Shown here: in pieces, positions 30,480 to 42,458 of the stretch
How the letters are laid out: the number at the start of each line of letters is the position of its first letter
How positions within the stretch are numbered: position 1 is the first letter of the stretch
Assembly (NCBI GenBank): GCA_039704465.1
Contig: JASFAU010000010.1
Location: 992,001-1,056,000 of the forward strand
Source of the DNA: Plasmodiophora brassicae
Taxonomy: Eukaryota; Endomyxa; Phytomyxea; Plasmodiophorida; Plasmodiophoridae
Reading direction: 5' to 3'
Length of the DNA stretch: 64,000 nt
The notes under the pieces: model-generated
Seen by the model: the letters and a program-made list of their open reading frames with translations, nothing else
Told to the model about the DNA's origin: nothing
Database searches by the model: none
Position numbers and translations under genes: made by a program

Positions 30480-30658
30480 TCCCAGCAATACAGGTCTGCG
30501 GTTGAGATCGATCGTATTCCACTGGTATTCGCTGCCTGCATGTGGAGTGACTGCTGGTGCACACCGTCACAACATGGATGAGTGGCCTGTGGCCACTGAA
30601 CCTGGGACAGGCGGTCCCAGACGCGTTCATTGCGCTCGATCGTCGGAGCGGGCACGTT

Positions 30659-31696
30659 ATGGCGTCCCTCGATGGCGCGTTTGAAGTGATCTCGGAACGT
30701 CCGGCGCCGAGCTCGAACAAGAAAGGGAAGAAGGGCGGCTCGCGTGACGACAAGCGCCGCCTGAGCGACGAGGAGTTCGAGCGCGCCCTGCAGGCCCAGC
30801 AACGGAAGAAGAGCGTCTCGCTGGTCGAAGTCATGCAGTCCATCGAGAATTACCACGTCGGTGATGGCGTTGCCGATACGAAGCCGTCGAACGCTGACGA
30901 CGCCTGTTAGTTCTGCGACGACCCGTACGCCGTCTGCGCCGAGTTCTTCGGCACCTACATCTTCCTGTTCGCCACAACGCTCGCCGTCACGTACTCCGGC
31001 GGCCAGGTCTTCAACATCGGCACGAGCTATGGCCTGACACTCGCCGTGGTCATCTTCATCACGGGCCCCATCAGCGGTACGTCTTTGAACACACACCAGC
31101 TGTGTCGCTGTCGGTGCTCAAGGTCCTTCCTGGCTGCAGGCGGGCACATTAACCCGGCGGTAACGTTCGCGCTGACGCTCCATCGCATTCTGGACTGGAA
31201 GATGGCGCTGTACTACGTTGCGGCTCAGTTGCTGGGTGCCGTCTGTGGCGTTGCGACCGCGTACGGCATCTCGGACGAACTCATCGGCAGCATCTTCGTC
31301 AACGAGAGAGTGTCGCCGGCCGCCGGGTTCTTCGGCGAGGCCATCGGCACGTTCGTCCTGGTCCTGACTGTGTACGCGACGGCCGTCCACACAGGCAAGG
31401 GCGAAACGTCGCGTACGAAGGAGATCCACAATGGCCTGGCGCCGTTCGTGATCGGGCTGGCCGTCTGGGCGATGCATTTCTCGTTGGTCGGCGTCACCGG
31501 CTGCGGTATCAACCCGGCCCGCTTCTTCGGCACTGCCGTGGTCCTGAACCGCTGGAACGGCTACGAATGGGTCTACATCATCGGGCCGCTGTTCGGCGCC
31601 CTGATGACGTTCCCGGTCCAGAAGGTCCTGTACCGCGCCGCGTCGGAGGCTTCACGCGACGCAGCGGACGCCGAATGCCAAGACGACCAAGTCTGA
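30659..31696 (+). CDS. Aquaporin / MIP channel (3 exons)
   Basis: Introns 30857-30910 and 31077-31139 join three exons into 306 aa. A charged cytoplasmic N-terminus (KKGKKGGSRDDKRRLSDEEF) precedes six membrane helices. Both NPA boxes are present: GGHINPAVTFAL in loop B and GCGINPARFFGTAVV in loop E, the Arg after the second NPA being the selectivity-filter arginine. The C-terminus is short. The first intron removes an in-frame stop (TGT TAG) that otherwise cuts the N-terminal region off from helix 1 (CAEFFGTYIFLF). Transports water or small neutral solutes; plain NPA/NPA with no glycerol-specific Asp favours water. It lies between two rearranged blocks but looks intact. Confidence 0.93.
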
Positions 31697-31871
31697 ACTC
31701 ACCTGAGGACCTCACGACCCTCGCAGCATGCATCACAACCCATTCGTTCGAGACATACACCGACCGTCGCCAGTGTCGCAAACTTGCACGGAGCGTTTCA
31801 CAGCGCTCGGGATGGGGATTGTCGGCGCGTGGCACGCGTACCTATTCCTGGCGCGGTGTCCGCGTCCGGGT

Positions 31872-32537
31872 GCAGTCTGCAGCTCCGCACAGTGACGGTT
31901 CGTCCGTGCCGCGCAGCGACTGGTACAGTAGCAGCGTTTTTACTATGTATTCTTCTCGGGGACGGACGGCGATGCATCGCCGCCAGTGCCGGTGCTGCGC
32001 GGGCTGGACGAGTTCCGCTTCAGGAGCAGCGTCTGCGCCCTGTTCAGCGATTGCCTGGCGGTGCGAACCGATTTCGGTGGTCCGACACCCGCTGACGCGG
32101 GGGAATCGGACTCCGAATCGGATGCGGCGTCCCAGGCCGACGCGCTCTTCGTCGCCGTCGCTCCTCCTCCGCCTGCCGGCGCTTCCTCCACCGTCTCCAG
32201 CTTCTGTTCCGCGTTGTTGTTGAAGTCGACAAGGCGGTAGAGCGCCTTGGCATCGACGACCGCGTTGTCAGGGACCTTGTTGTTCCTGGCGATTCGGACG
32301 CTGCCGGGCGACGAGATGCCCAACGGGCGCAGGTTCCCATTGGACAGCAACGAGTTGGCGAGCGTGACCGCCTCCTGCTCATCACAGGGCTGGTTCTTGG
32401 CGATACAGCTCCCGACTCTCCGACTTGCGGTAGATGTACTCCTTGGCGGGGACGATGATGTACTCGAAGCACTCCAGGACCCCGTGGATCAGCGTGTCTG
32501 ACAGGTCAGCGAACATTGGGATCTGGCGAATCATTGA
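31872..32537 (-). pseudogene. Truncated duplicate of the channel gene 3' end
   Basis: Matches the C-terminal coding part of the channel gene at 37,215-38,300 almost base for base (shared PPKSVRTARQSLNRAQTLLL tail, same stop) but lacks the equivalent of about 37,740-38,185: the join lies near 32,400, where the cyclic-nucleotide-binding domain sequence is fused to the tail sequence. No start or channel part is present, so it is a dead fragment. Confidence 0.88.
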
Positions 32538-33074
32538 ATGTGCAAGCAGCGCTGTTCACCCAGAGAAATTGGGGCGTTTACACAAGTGGAGCAGGTTGCG
32601 TTGTCTTCGTACGTCGTGCGTTGGCCCATGCCGACATGGGCGTCGGCGACGTCGGCATGGACGCAAGCAGGGCATGAAGGCGCATCACGACGTCGGCGAC
32701 TTGGGGCATCTGGCGACGACACGCCCCTGGCCAAGAGGGGCAAGGCGTCCAGTAGGCCATGTTATGTGGAATACGGCTCCGTTGGCCCATGGCGCTGGTC
32801 ACAGGCGACTTCGGCGTGCAGGCAGGCACGAGCGACAGGTCGTCCTATCACTTTGCCGAGACCGGTCTCGATCCCGCAGCGACCCTTTCTGTGACGATCC
32901 TATCGAAGTACTGTAATCAGTTCGTTATATATCATCAGGCGTCGACTCTTGCGTCCGGCCGCCCCCCGACACACGTGCGGGCACTACCGTGTTTGTCGGC
33001 GCTCCAGCCGTTTGGGAAGCAGATATTGCCTCCTCGTCCTTGCCCGCCATCGCGTTGCCTGTTCCGCCGCGCGT
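32538..33074. other. No supported gene
   Basis: About 540 bp between the channel fragment and the inverted-repeat gene pair. Contains short local repeats (ATGCCGACATGGGCGTCGGCGACG-like pieces near 32,627-32,700, whole units under 25 bp); open frames are low-complexity. Confidence 0.4.
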
Positions 33075-33163
33075 TCCCGGTATGCTCGTAGCATTTCCGC
33101 ACCGGTGCATGCCGACTCATTCGGTTGGCCAAGGTGTTGACAGCCAAGCTCGCGATCGTGGTG

Positions 33164-33978
33164 ATGGTTGGATCCAGAGCACATGCCGGCGTGGAATGGG
33201 TCCTATTTTGGTTACACAGCACAGTCTCCCTTGCGGCGTCAGCGTACCCGGTACCGCCAATCGTTGTCAGTTTCATTTTGGAAAGGATGCAGTTGCCATC
33301 GAGCGTCGTCGAGCATCTTCGCGGAAACGCGGGGCGGCGCGCCGCGTCAAGCTTCGATAATGTCGAGATTACGATCGAAAATGACACTGGGCGTGCGACG
33401 ATAGCCGTCCAGCATGCCAATTATATCGAGCTGGTCGCCACTGGAACCCCGACGGCGGGGCGGAACCCGTTACCTGCGTACGCAGGTAAACCTATACACG
33501 CCATCATCAGGTTGTTATATTCACGTTCTGCTATGCAGCACCCGCCGTGTCCTTCACGGCGGGAAACAAGACGCTGACGGCACACAAGATCAAATTCTAT
33601 GTTCGGCAGCTTCTAGGCGAGCGGACAGTGGCCGCCCTGATCAAGCGGCCCAAAGGCGCCTGGGTCCTGAAAAAGGCAGCTGACGTCAACGGTTTGTCAT
33701 CCCGTCTGCAAACGTCAAGGCGACGGCCTTTTTGAGGTAACTGGTCACGTACAGTGCCGGTAGCCGTGTACCGCCTGGTTCGACGCCTGCGAGGTTTGTC
33801 CGTCAAGTTCGAGCTCAATCCGATATTCTTGGGCAACAGGTCCACCTCGTTTCGTAATATCATGATCATGGACCTCGATAACCTATCCATCGTCCTGAGA
33901 AGCATCGGCGGTGGCAGTCGGTTAATTCCGTGTTATGGAGACAATAGTCGTCCGTCGTGTCGTCTCCTGACATCTTAA
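33164..33978 (+). CDS. Unknown protein, left copy of convergent pair (3 exons)
   Basis: Introns 33486-33538 and 33692-33754 join three exons into 232 aa. A hydrophobic N-terminal part (VLFWLHSTVSLAASAYPVPP) could be a signal peptide; then FILERMQLPSSVVEHLRGNA, SFDNVEITIENDTGRATIAV, GNKTLTAHKIKFYVRQLLGE, and a C-terminal VYRLVRRLRGLSV ... IMDLDNLSIVLRSIGG. No known family. The inverted copy keeps the same exons with mainly conservative changes, which argues for a real protein. The start is uncertain: the frame is open further upstream and the ATG at 33164 is only the first in frame. Confidence 0.5.
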
Positions 33979-34075
33979 CCGACTGCCGAAGCCGTCGGTT
34001 GCCGTGGACGTTTATTCAAACTGCGCGGCTGCGCGACCCCCGTCGCGGCCGTGCCATAACATATCCGTGGTGAAT

Positions 34076-34893
34076 TTATGACCGGTCCAGGGGGATAGTA
34101 CTGACGTGATCAGCCCAGCTGGGCATTTGAAGGCTGGCTTGCTGCTCGCCGCCGATGCTTGACAGGACAATGGATAGGTTATCGCAGTCTATGATCGCGA
34201 TTTTACGGAACGAGGTGGACTTGCTGCCCAACATAATCGCCTGTAGTTCGTCCTTGAACGACAAACCTCGCAGGCGTCGAACCATGCGGTACACGACTAT
34301 CGGCACTGTACGTGACCAGTTACCTCAAAAAGGCCATCGCCTTGACATTTGCAGACGGGATGACAAACCGTTAACGTCAGCTGCCTTTTTGAGGACCCAT
34401 CCCTCCGGCCGCTTGACCAGGGCGGCCACCGTCCGCTCGTCCACGAGCTGGCGAACAAAGACTTTTATCTGGTGTGCCGTCAGCACCCTGTTTCCCGCCG
34501 AGAACGACACGGCGGGTGCTGCATAGCAGAACGTGAATATAACCACCTGATGATGGCGTGTATAGCGTTACCTGTGTACGCAGGTAACGGGTTCCGCCCC
34601 GCCGTCGGAATTCCAGAGGCGACCAGCTCGATATAATTGGCATGCTGGACGGCTATCGTCGCACGCCCAGTGTCATTTTCGATCGTAATCTCGACATTAT
34701 CGAAGCTTGACGCGGCGCGCCGCCCCGCGTTTCCGCGAAGATGCTCGACGACGCTCGATGGCAACTGCATCCTTTCCAAAATGAAACTGACAACGATTGG
34801 CGGTACCGGGTACGCTGACGCCGCAAGGGAGACTGTGCTGTGTAACCAAAATAGGACCCATTCCACGCCGGCATGTGCTCTGGATCCGACCAT
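34076..34893 (-). CDS. Unknown protein, right copy of convergent pair
   Basis: Reverse-complement copy of the 33164-33978 gene with the same exon layout: VEITIENDTGRATIAVQHAN, GNRVLTAHQIKVFVRQLVDE, VYRMVRRLRGLSFKDELQAI, CDNLSIVLSSIGGE. Residue changes are mostly conservative (Lys/Arg, Ile/Val, Leu/Met), as expected for copies under some constraint, while the final ~20 residues differ completely because the arm ends there. Confidence 0.45.
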
Positions 34894-35229
34894 CACCACG
34901 ATCGCGAGCTTGGCTGTCAACACCTTGGCCAACCGAATGAGTCGGCATGGTCCTACATAGGTACATAGGTATTTGGTTACACATCGCAGTCTCCCTTGCG
35001 GCGTCAGCGTATCCGGTACTGCCAGATTCATTTTGGATATGGATTGCAGTCGCCATCAAGCGCTATTTAGCGGACTATTAATAGCGGAAACCGGCCGCCT
35101 GACGCCGCGGCATGCGCACGGCACCCCCATCTCTGCCATAATTGCTTGCGCCGTCTGCGTTCTGTGAAACGGAACCTTGTTTTCCGTTCGAACCACGCTT
35201 TGTATCGAGCCGTACCATGGCGCCGCGCA

Positions 35230-36035
35230 TGACGACAGGGATAATCGATCTGAACGAGCTCATAGCGCTTTAGTGGGGCCGTTGTTGTCATTGGGTACGT
35301 GGACTGCGATCTAGCCATTGATGAAGACCGTGTTCGACAGCACGGCGCCCAAGATCTCGTGCAACCCGGCCGGCCTCACGCCGCATGAACAAGAAGACTC
35401 CTGTTTCTACCGCGCTATGTAGGCAGCGTCGTTCCTGAAGACCTCACCCTGCTCAGGGACTTCATGGACTTGGTGAATCCGGTATACTACCCTCGCCGCG
35501 CGCATGTAATCGATACTGGACTGATGCCCGCGCGCACAACAGGACATTGACTGGGTGCCAATCGCAAAGGACTTTGTCAACCATATTCTCCGGGAGCGAC
35601 CTTTCGAGTACAATTACCGGCTTCTTGAATTGGCCCACCGCTACAACGTGAGCCGGCTCATTTTGTCTATGGGGTACTACCTGAAACTTCCAACGACAGA
35701 GGCACCTGCCATACGCGGTGTTCCACTGTACGATTGGCAGCACGTTGTTACTGCTTCATCTTACCCCACGCTGCAGGTCTGATGACGTCTGTGCCATCTG
35801 CCTAGAACCGTGCACGAGGATTTACCATCTCGCAAAGCTGTCAAATTGCAGCCATCTCTACCATATGAACTGTATCGTCGGCTGTGTTAGGACAACAGGC
35901 TTGCCCAATGTGCAGGACAGACATGAAGGTCGATTGGTTTATCCCAGTGCCATATCCTAACGGGATTTCCGGAACATGATGTCGAGGAAGTTGTACGCGC
36001 CTGGAACAGCGCGTTGACCCCGAGACACTGGACGT
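35230..36035 (+). pseudogene. Broken copy B of the RING-H2 gene
   Basis: Corresponds to the intact gene at 26232-27155 but the first exon has lost the signal-peptide region and reads into in-frame stops (after ELIAL and before the segment matching AIDEDRV), and the RING exon has a deletion between the last cysteine pairs that removes the H2-to-C spacing. The middle exon (FEYNYRLLELAHRYNVSRLI) remains readable. Judged non-functional. Confidence 0.78.
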
Positions 36036-36076
36036 GATTTGACGCGTAACCGCCCTAAGCGACATTGCAGAAAGCC

Positions 36077-37191
36077 CTAGATCAGCGCGTCGCAATGGAA
36101 TATACATTGTAATGCGTCTCCACTTCCCAATATTGTGCCGGGGGTTGACCTACGAGCAACAGACAGCCAACTGACTCTCTGGGGGTGGTGCTGTGCACGG
36201 TAGCTGGCCGACTCGAACCACTTCATGGCGTGCACTATTGCATATACACCATGGCTTGCCGCACAGCACGGCGGTACGGCCAATCGCCCAGCGTCCGTCG
36301 CTATAACGTTTGAATCTGGATCGGGCTTATGCCGACAATTTAAAGCCTCCGAGCAGGGAGGACGCCGCGACCCACTCGCCGCGACGAGATCTCTCGAGAT
36401 GGCGGCGGGGAGTTCCACCACGTAATTGACACAAGTGTCTGCGCTCCTCCGTACCAGCATGATTCGGTCGTCGCATGCCCGGAAGATCATTCGCAAATAG
36501 TTTGACGTTTCCCTAGTCACGCTCTGGACTCCGTACCCGCCTGACATATCGAATGCAAGGGTTGTAGTGCGTTTACAATGAAACGTGGCTGCCGTGATCC
36601 AGGTGGTGATGGATTCCATCGCAGCCGCCCTGCAGCTGAACGGGATGTAGACCAGCTGGAGGGTGGACGCAGGACGATTCCTGCACCGCTGCCCCGTACC
36701 TTCAGTGGCAGCAAAGCGGAGCGCAAACGTCCACATGCTGCCTGTACGTACGCTGCCGGTAAGAGGTTGGTACGATCAGTACGCGGCCGTCAGGAAGCAG
36801 CTCCCGAAGCACTCCTTAACGGCCATCCGCAATGACGTCCGTTTCACGCTAGCCATGCAGATGGCTGTGAAGGGGTACTTCGGGAGCTGTTTCCTGACGG
36901 CATCCACATTGAGTCCTTTAGCAAGTAGTTCGTGTTTCATCTCATCCTGGCGACTTCGGCAAGCATTAGAGCAGTAGCGCAGTATCGTTCAGAGTGAGGG
37001 TATGGGCGCACACGAAACGTACTCGTGAACACCTTGTACATGAGCAGGAACCCACCGAATCCGTTTTCTGCTGTAGCGCGGAACACCCGTCTTGCGATTG
37101 GATTGGAATTCCACCCGTTCAGCTTAACGGTCTCGTTCTTATGACAGAAAGGGCAGTTAATCCGGGAAGTAGGATTTCGAGGAGAAAGCAT
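36077..37191 (-). pseudogene. Broken copy B of the glycosyltransferase-like gene
   Basis: Matches copy A at both ends: the CxxC start (INCPFCHKNETVKLNGWNSN) with DEMKHELLAKGL, and the 3' part (DDRIMLVRRSADTCVNYVVE). The central section with the DAD strand is deleted and replaced by a short hairpin (36,775-36,910) in which KQLPKYPFTAIC is met by its own reverse complement. Confidence 0.55.
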
Positions 37192-37277
37192 TCTGGTACG
37201 AACGTATCATCTGCAGCTCCGCACAGTGACGGTTCATCCGTGCCGCGCAGTCGACTGGTACAGTAGCGGGCGTTTTA

Positions 37278-40200
37278 CTATGTATTCTTCTCGGGGACGG
37301 ACGGCGATGCATCGCCGCCAGTGCCGGTGCTGCGCGGGCTGGACGAGTTCCGTTTCAGGAGCAGCGTCTGCGCCCTGTTCAGCGATTGCCTGGCGGTGCG
37401 AACCGATTTCGGCGGTCCGCCACCCGCTGACACGGGGGAATCGGACTCCGAATCGGATGTGGCGTCCGATGCCGACGCGCTCTTCGTCGCCGTCGCTCCT
37501 CCTCCGCCTGCCGGTGCTTCCTCCGCCGTCTCCAGCTTCTGTTCCGCGTTGTTGTTGAAGTCGACAAGGCGGTACAGCGCCTTGGCATCGACGACCGCGT
37601 CGTCAGGGACCTTGTTGTTCCTGGCGATTCGGACGCTGCCGGGCGACGAGATGCCCAACGGGCGCAGGTTCCCATTGGACAGCAACGAGTTGGCGAGCGT
37701 GACCGCCTCCTGCTCATCACAGGGCTGGTTCTTGGCGATGAACGCGAACAGCTCCCGACCGGTGTGCAGGTTCTGGCTGACTGGGGACTCCGGCGCCATC
37801 GCATAGAAGTTCTTCGCCACCATCATCCGGATCAGCGACGACGTCACCGAATCGACGGGCGTGTCCGACGCCTCCGACTCGGTGACCTCATCGATCAGCT
37901 TCAGGTGCTCGTCCTCACTAAACTCGTCCAGCACCTGTTCCAGCGCGTCCGCCGTTAACGTCGCTAGCGTGCAACCTATGTCACGACGTAAGTACGCTTG
38001 CTGTGGAGCGCACGGTCGCTGCCGTACCTGTGTAGGTTCGGACAGTGGTGTCACGAAGGCCGATCTTGTTGAGGATGGCCTCCTCGCCGAAGAACGACCC
38101 GGGCCCCATGAAGATGTTCTCGTTGCCGCTGTGGCCCATGGCGACCTCGCCGTCTAGGACAATGTACATGTCGCTGCCCATCTCCGACTTGCGGTAGATG
38201 TACTCCTTGGCGGGGACGATGATGTACTCGAAGCACTCCAGGACCCCGTGGATCAGCGTGTCTGACAGGTCAGCGAACATTGGGATCTGGCGAATCAGCG
38301 TCAGCGTGATGTGCTCCAGGACGCGCAGGCGGATCGCCCGAGGCAGGTCAGCAATGGCCTGCTTCAACCCGACGCCTTGTGTGCCTGCGCGCAGAGGTCG
38401 TTGAGCAATCGGATACGCGCGACGCCAATGGCGCAAGACCTACATTCCCATCTGTATCTGAGGTAGGAACGAACGCGCCGTTGCAGCGCCAACGGGAAGT
38501 GCTTATACTTCATGAACTTGTTGATGTTGTCGACGTCGAGCTGGTGGACGAAATGGAGAGGGTCGAAATGGGAGACCATGACGCTGATGTCACCGATCAG
38601 GTAGGCGACGCCGAACAGGCCCAGCATGGTCGAGATGATGACGTAGATCTGCTGTAGTTCGGTCATGGCCTCCTGGGGTGGTTTACTGCCACGGCCGGTC
38701 AGGATCTTTAACGCCACCAGCACCGCCACGCTGTACTGCTGGAACAGGTTCTGCGAGGCGACGTGTTCCTGAGGCAGGAAGTCTAACGGTAACGTCAGCA
38801 TCCGCGCGATACCACAATTCAAGCAAGCGTACCATCAGACGTGTCAGGGGCGAACCCTTCCAACTTCGTCAGGCCAAAGTAGCCACAGGCGACGACGTGT
38901 GTAAACAGCCAGAAGGTGATGACGGATCTGGTCAGCTTAGCAACGGTCGTCTGCACAGTGATCGCCTGCTTGGCGGCGAAGTATCGCACCAGGCCCAGAA
39001 GGCGCGGCACGCGAAACATGGGGTTGAACATGTTGATGAAATGCAATGGAAGCAATGCCAGCATGTCGAAGAAGAACCCGCCTACGGTATCGAATGGGTA
39101 TCGAGCGAACACTGCAGTAGCAGCATCGTTCACCTGTGAGGTATTTACGGGCGATAGCGCGACGGGATGAGACGAGTTCGCCGTTGAACGAGTACTGCTG
39201 GTGGAACAGCGCGATGATGCAGAACGTACTCAGCATGTCGACAAATGCATCGAAGGACAGCACCGAAATCAGCATGGTGTGATGGAGATCGAAGCCGATC
39301 CTCAGCAGGACGGCGAACGCGTTGTACAGGGCAATCACCTCCTGCGTCCTGGCGATCAAATTTCCGATTCGCGACCGGTAGCTGAACAGCGGCAATCGCC
39401 ACCATCTTCCAGCGTGCATGTCCACGAACATGATATCCGGCATAACCTGGGGACGCCCACCGCCTTTCCCTTTCATCATCTTCGCCATGACGGCCGCTTC
39501 CGTCGGGAACGCCGACAGCACAGACGTCACGTCCGACGCCTGCAGGACGAACAACTGGCAGAACGTTCGCGACACGTAAGAGTGCGTCACGATCGCCTGC
39601 GAACGCAGAAGTTCATCACCGAACATGTCGCCCGTCCTGGCGCAGCGTTTCAGCAATGCGGCGAGTCGTGCCGCGAACCGTGGCCTACCGAAGGGACTGA
39701 CGACGTTCGCCCTTGCGCGAGATCACGTCGACAACGCCATGGTTGATGAAGCAGATGCCGAACGGCGGCTGCCCGTCGGTCATGATCTTCTCGCCTGCGT
39801 TCGAGTCATATATGTGCCACAGAGGGTTGCCTGCAGTTCCCTGGCCAGAACGTACCTGGAGAGCGCACGACCATGTCCATGCGTTTGGACAGTTCGCTGA
39901 GGACCGACGCAGGCATCCGCTCGAAGAATTCGACCTGCGTGGACGTTGGTGAATATGCGCGCCAGTAGGCGAATGCACACTGGGCACAACCTTGGACAGA
40001 TGCGTCCTGTAAATGAAGGTGGAGACGTCGACCCCGATGCAGACGGGCAGGGTGTGCAGGACGGATTCAGCGTCGAATCCTCGAGCGGATTCCCAGGTAT
40101 ACCTGAAGAGCCGATTGGTCATCCGCCTACGCAATGACGACGCGATACACGACCACGTACCTGTAGAATTCCATCAGGTCGTCGCTGAGCGGTGCCGGGA

Positions 40201-42458
40201 TGCTGTGCATCTTGATAAATTTCTCCACGATGGAGAGGCGCAGGTCGAGATTCTCGCGGCGCGCCGTGTTCCTGGATACCCAGTCCCCGGTCCGACCGAT
40301 AACGTATGCGAACAGGAACGTGCCCGCTAGGTACACTAACGTCGTGAACAGGTACTCCATGTCTGTCACCGGCGATTCCGATTCTCGGAAGCCCTGGAGA
40401 GCACACGTGAGACCATTGTCGAAGGCAGGGACGTGTGAGAAAGCGTACAGTCATGACATCCAAGGACCATGTCAAGGCGAACAAGTACTTGGACAGCAGG
40501 CTCTTTGAGAGGGTCTCGGGATCCAGTTTCCATCCATCATGATCGGGTGACCCGACGACGCTGAACGCGATGTAAACGCACGCCACAATATGGGACACGA
40601 AAATTGACGTGGCGACCACGCTCAGGATGCCTGCAAGCGACCGGAATCAGCCGCCCGGAAGCGGTACCACGGCGACAAACGCGTACCGGAATCACCAGAC
40701 GCGTGTTGCCGCGTCTTGACAATACGAAAGAATCGCAGCAAACGCAGGACTCGTATCGTCAAGGTCACCGGCGCGCCGGTTACCGAGTTCGCAATGTCCT
40801 ATTTGGTAATTCGTTACGCGGCTGACCGTGACATCGAAACAGGCAACTTACGATGAAAAGCGGAACCATGGACAGCAGGTCGAAGAGGAAGTTGCTGCGA
40901 AGGTAGAGCGACACGAGCATCTTCCGGTCGGTGATCAGCTGGCCATTGATGAAGACGGCCTGTCAGTGCAGAAACGCGGTTACAAATGTGAACATCCGGG
41001 GTAGTCTTGGAGCGCGGGAATTGTTACGGTTCGCAGCAAGATGCAGACGGCGACGGCGAACATGATGTCCATGAAAATGTCCAGCGAGACGAGGTACCCG
41101 TAGGAGTCGTCAGCGGTGAAGATCCCGAACTCGAACGGGACGACGGCGGCGATGTAGAAGACGACCAGGTCGAGGAACCAGAGCGTGCCCGTCACCAGCA
41201 GCGAATACGGCAGGATGGCACCGTCTTGCCACCTGCAGCAACGCGTCAGTCAACCGCGTCAGCAAGAAGGACGAGACACGCACGCGATGAACTCGGGCCG
41301 TTCCGTCGTGTCGACCATGTACTGGGCAACAACGTCGATGGAGACGGCGCGACCTCGTGGTATAGCCGGCGTCTTTCCTCCGGACAGCGACACCCTCTGC
41401 TTCTAATGCATAGTGTCAGTTGATTCGTACGCGAGCGGGGACCGGATTCTTACATCGACCGATTCCGATCCTCGCGGGGTCCCCAACGCCGACAATTCAG
41501 CGGATCTCTCCGACGACGCGCCCTCCTAAATGTCGGTACGGTTAGTGGCAAGTCAGGACAGCTGGGAACCGCGTCTAGGACCGTGATGGCGATGGCGACG
41601 TTCGACGATATCGATGAGTTGTTCACGCGGCGACCCCGATCGCTGGACATAGTCGAGAAGCGTTTCGTTATCCTAGGCGTCGTAACCCGCGCCGACTGCC
41701 ATCAAGCATTGAGGACCAACTCGAACCTCGCTGTCGCACGTAGAACAATACCTCATCATGCGGGTCAGGCTCGTTCTTCTCCAGCTGAACAGAGCACGTC
41801 GTTAGCGAAGCTCGCGGGCGTGCGACGTGATGGACCGTTACCATGGCGAGGGCGTCCGCGTACCGGATGCCACCGAAGCTCATGTCGGGCTGGCTGCGGC
41901 GCGTGTTGATCTCCTTCTGGCGAGGTGGCACAGGTGGTGCTGACCGCGGCCGGTCGCTGAAGGAACCAGCACTGTTGTTGTCGGCCCGAGCGGCCATATC
42001 GCGCATGGCCATCTACTCAGAGAGCGTAAGAGAACGCGGTGTCAAGTGCCGACCGGGAGCACCTTTGCCTGCTCCTGGAACGCCTCGAAGACGACCGACC
42101 GGGACCGGTTTCGTCCGGAGCGCATGTTGTTGGCTCGGGAGGCGCTCACGTGCAATGAGGTCGGCAGCTGGAAGGTGTCCAGGTTCCTAGGGTCCAGCCC
42201 CCGGTCGTAGAGCGTGTCCCGGATGCGTTCCGGGTTGCTCGTCGGCGTGCCGGACGGGCCCAGGATCGATTCGCGACGGGAAGACCGAGTCGTGGCCGGT
42301 TCCGAATGCGAGTGAATGATCTTTCGGTGATCCGATCCGGTCGACCCGCGCCTTGGTTCGACCACGTGTCGATCCTGCGACACGACAACGTGTGAACGAC
42401 AGCGCTAGGCGTGCGACCGACGAAGACGTACAAGGCCGGTCACGGGAGGCGGCTCCAT
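37278..42458 (-). CDS. Two-repeat CNG/HCN-like cation channel
   Basis: A large multi-exon gene (about 15 short introns) encoding two complete channel units in tandem. N-terminal cytoplasmic part starts MEPPPVTGL and is Ser/Arg-rich. Unit 1: S1 GTLWFLDLVVFYIAAVVPFE (~41,140), an Arg-spaced S4 IRVLRLLRFFRIVK (40,714-40,766), pore region ending LTWSLDVMT joined to GFRESESPVTDMEYLF, S6 TLVYLAGTFLFAYVIG, C-linker RRENLDLRLSIVEKFIKMH, and a first cNMP-binding domain through GDMFGDELLRSQAIV (~39,600). Unit 2: S1 to S5 (39,490-38,830), pore ALKILTGRGSKPP, S6 YVIISTMLGLFGVAYLIG, C-linker, second cNMP domain GSFFGEEAILNKIGL (~38,100), and a C-terminal tail. No start or stop separates the units. Cyclic-nucleotide-gated channels couple cAMP/cGMP to ion flux, often in cilia. 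Some exon borders are unresolved. Confidence 0.85.

Larger units (their letters stand above)
33075..34990. repeat. ~0.9 kb inverted repeat carrying a duplicated gene
   Basis: Left arm about 33,075-33,930, right arm about 34,130-34,990 in reverse complement, separated by ~200 bp (33,930-34,130). Both arms keep the same intron-exon layout. A third, partial piece of the same sequence (GTTACACA(T/G)CGCAGTCTCCC type) lies at about 34,973-35,025, showing repeated rearrangement at the outer right edge. Confidence 0.88.
35068..37206. repeat. Segmental duplication copy B
   Basis: Second copy of the 26062-29105 block in the same orientation, about 2.1 kb, with deletions and more point changes. Its right edge abuts the 3' end of the channel gene; the same junction sequence (CTGCAGCTCCGCACAGTGAC) begins the truncated channel fragment at 31,879. 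Confidence 0.85.

Noticed and set aside
39500..40100. Two separate adjacent channel genes
   Set aside because: The first cyclic-nucleotide-binding domain runs into the second unit's N-terminal segment without stop, promoter-sized gap or start codon context; one gene is simpler.
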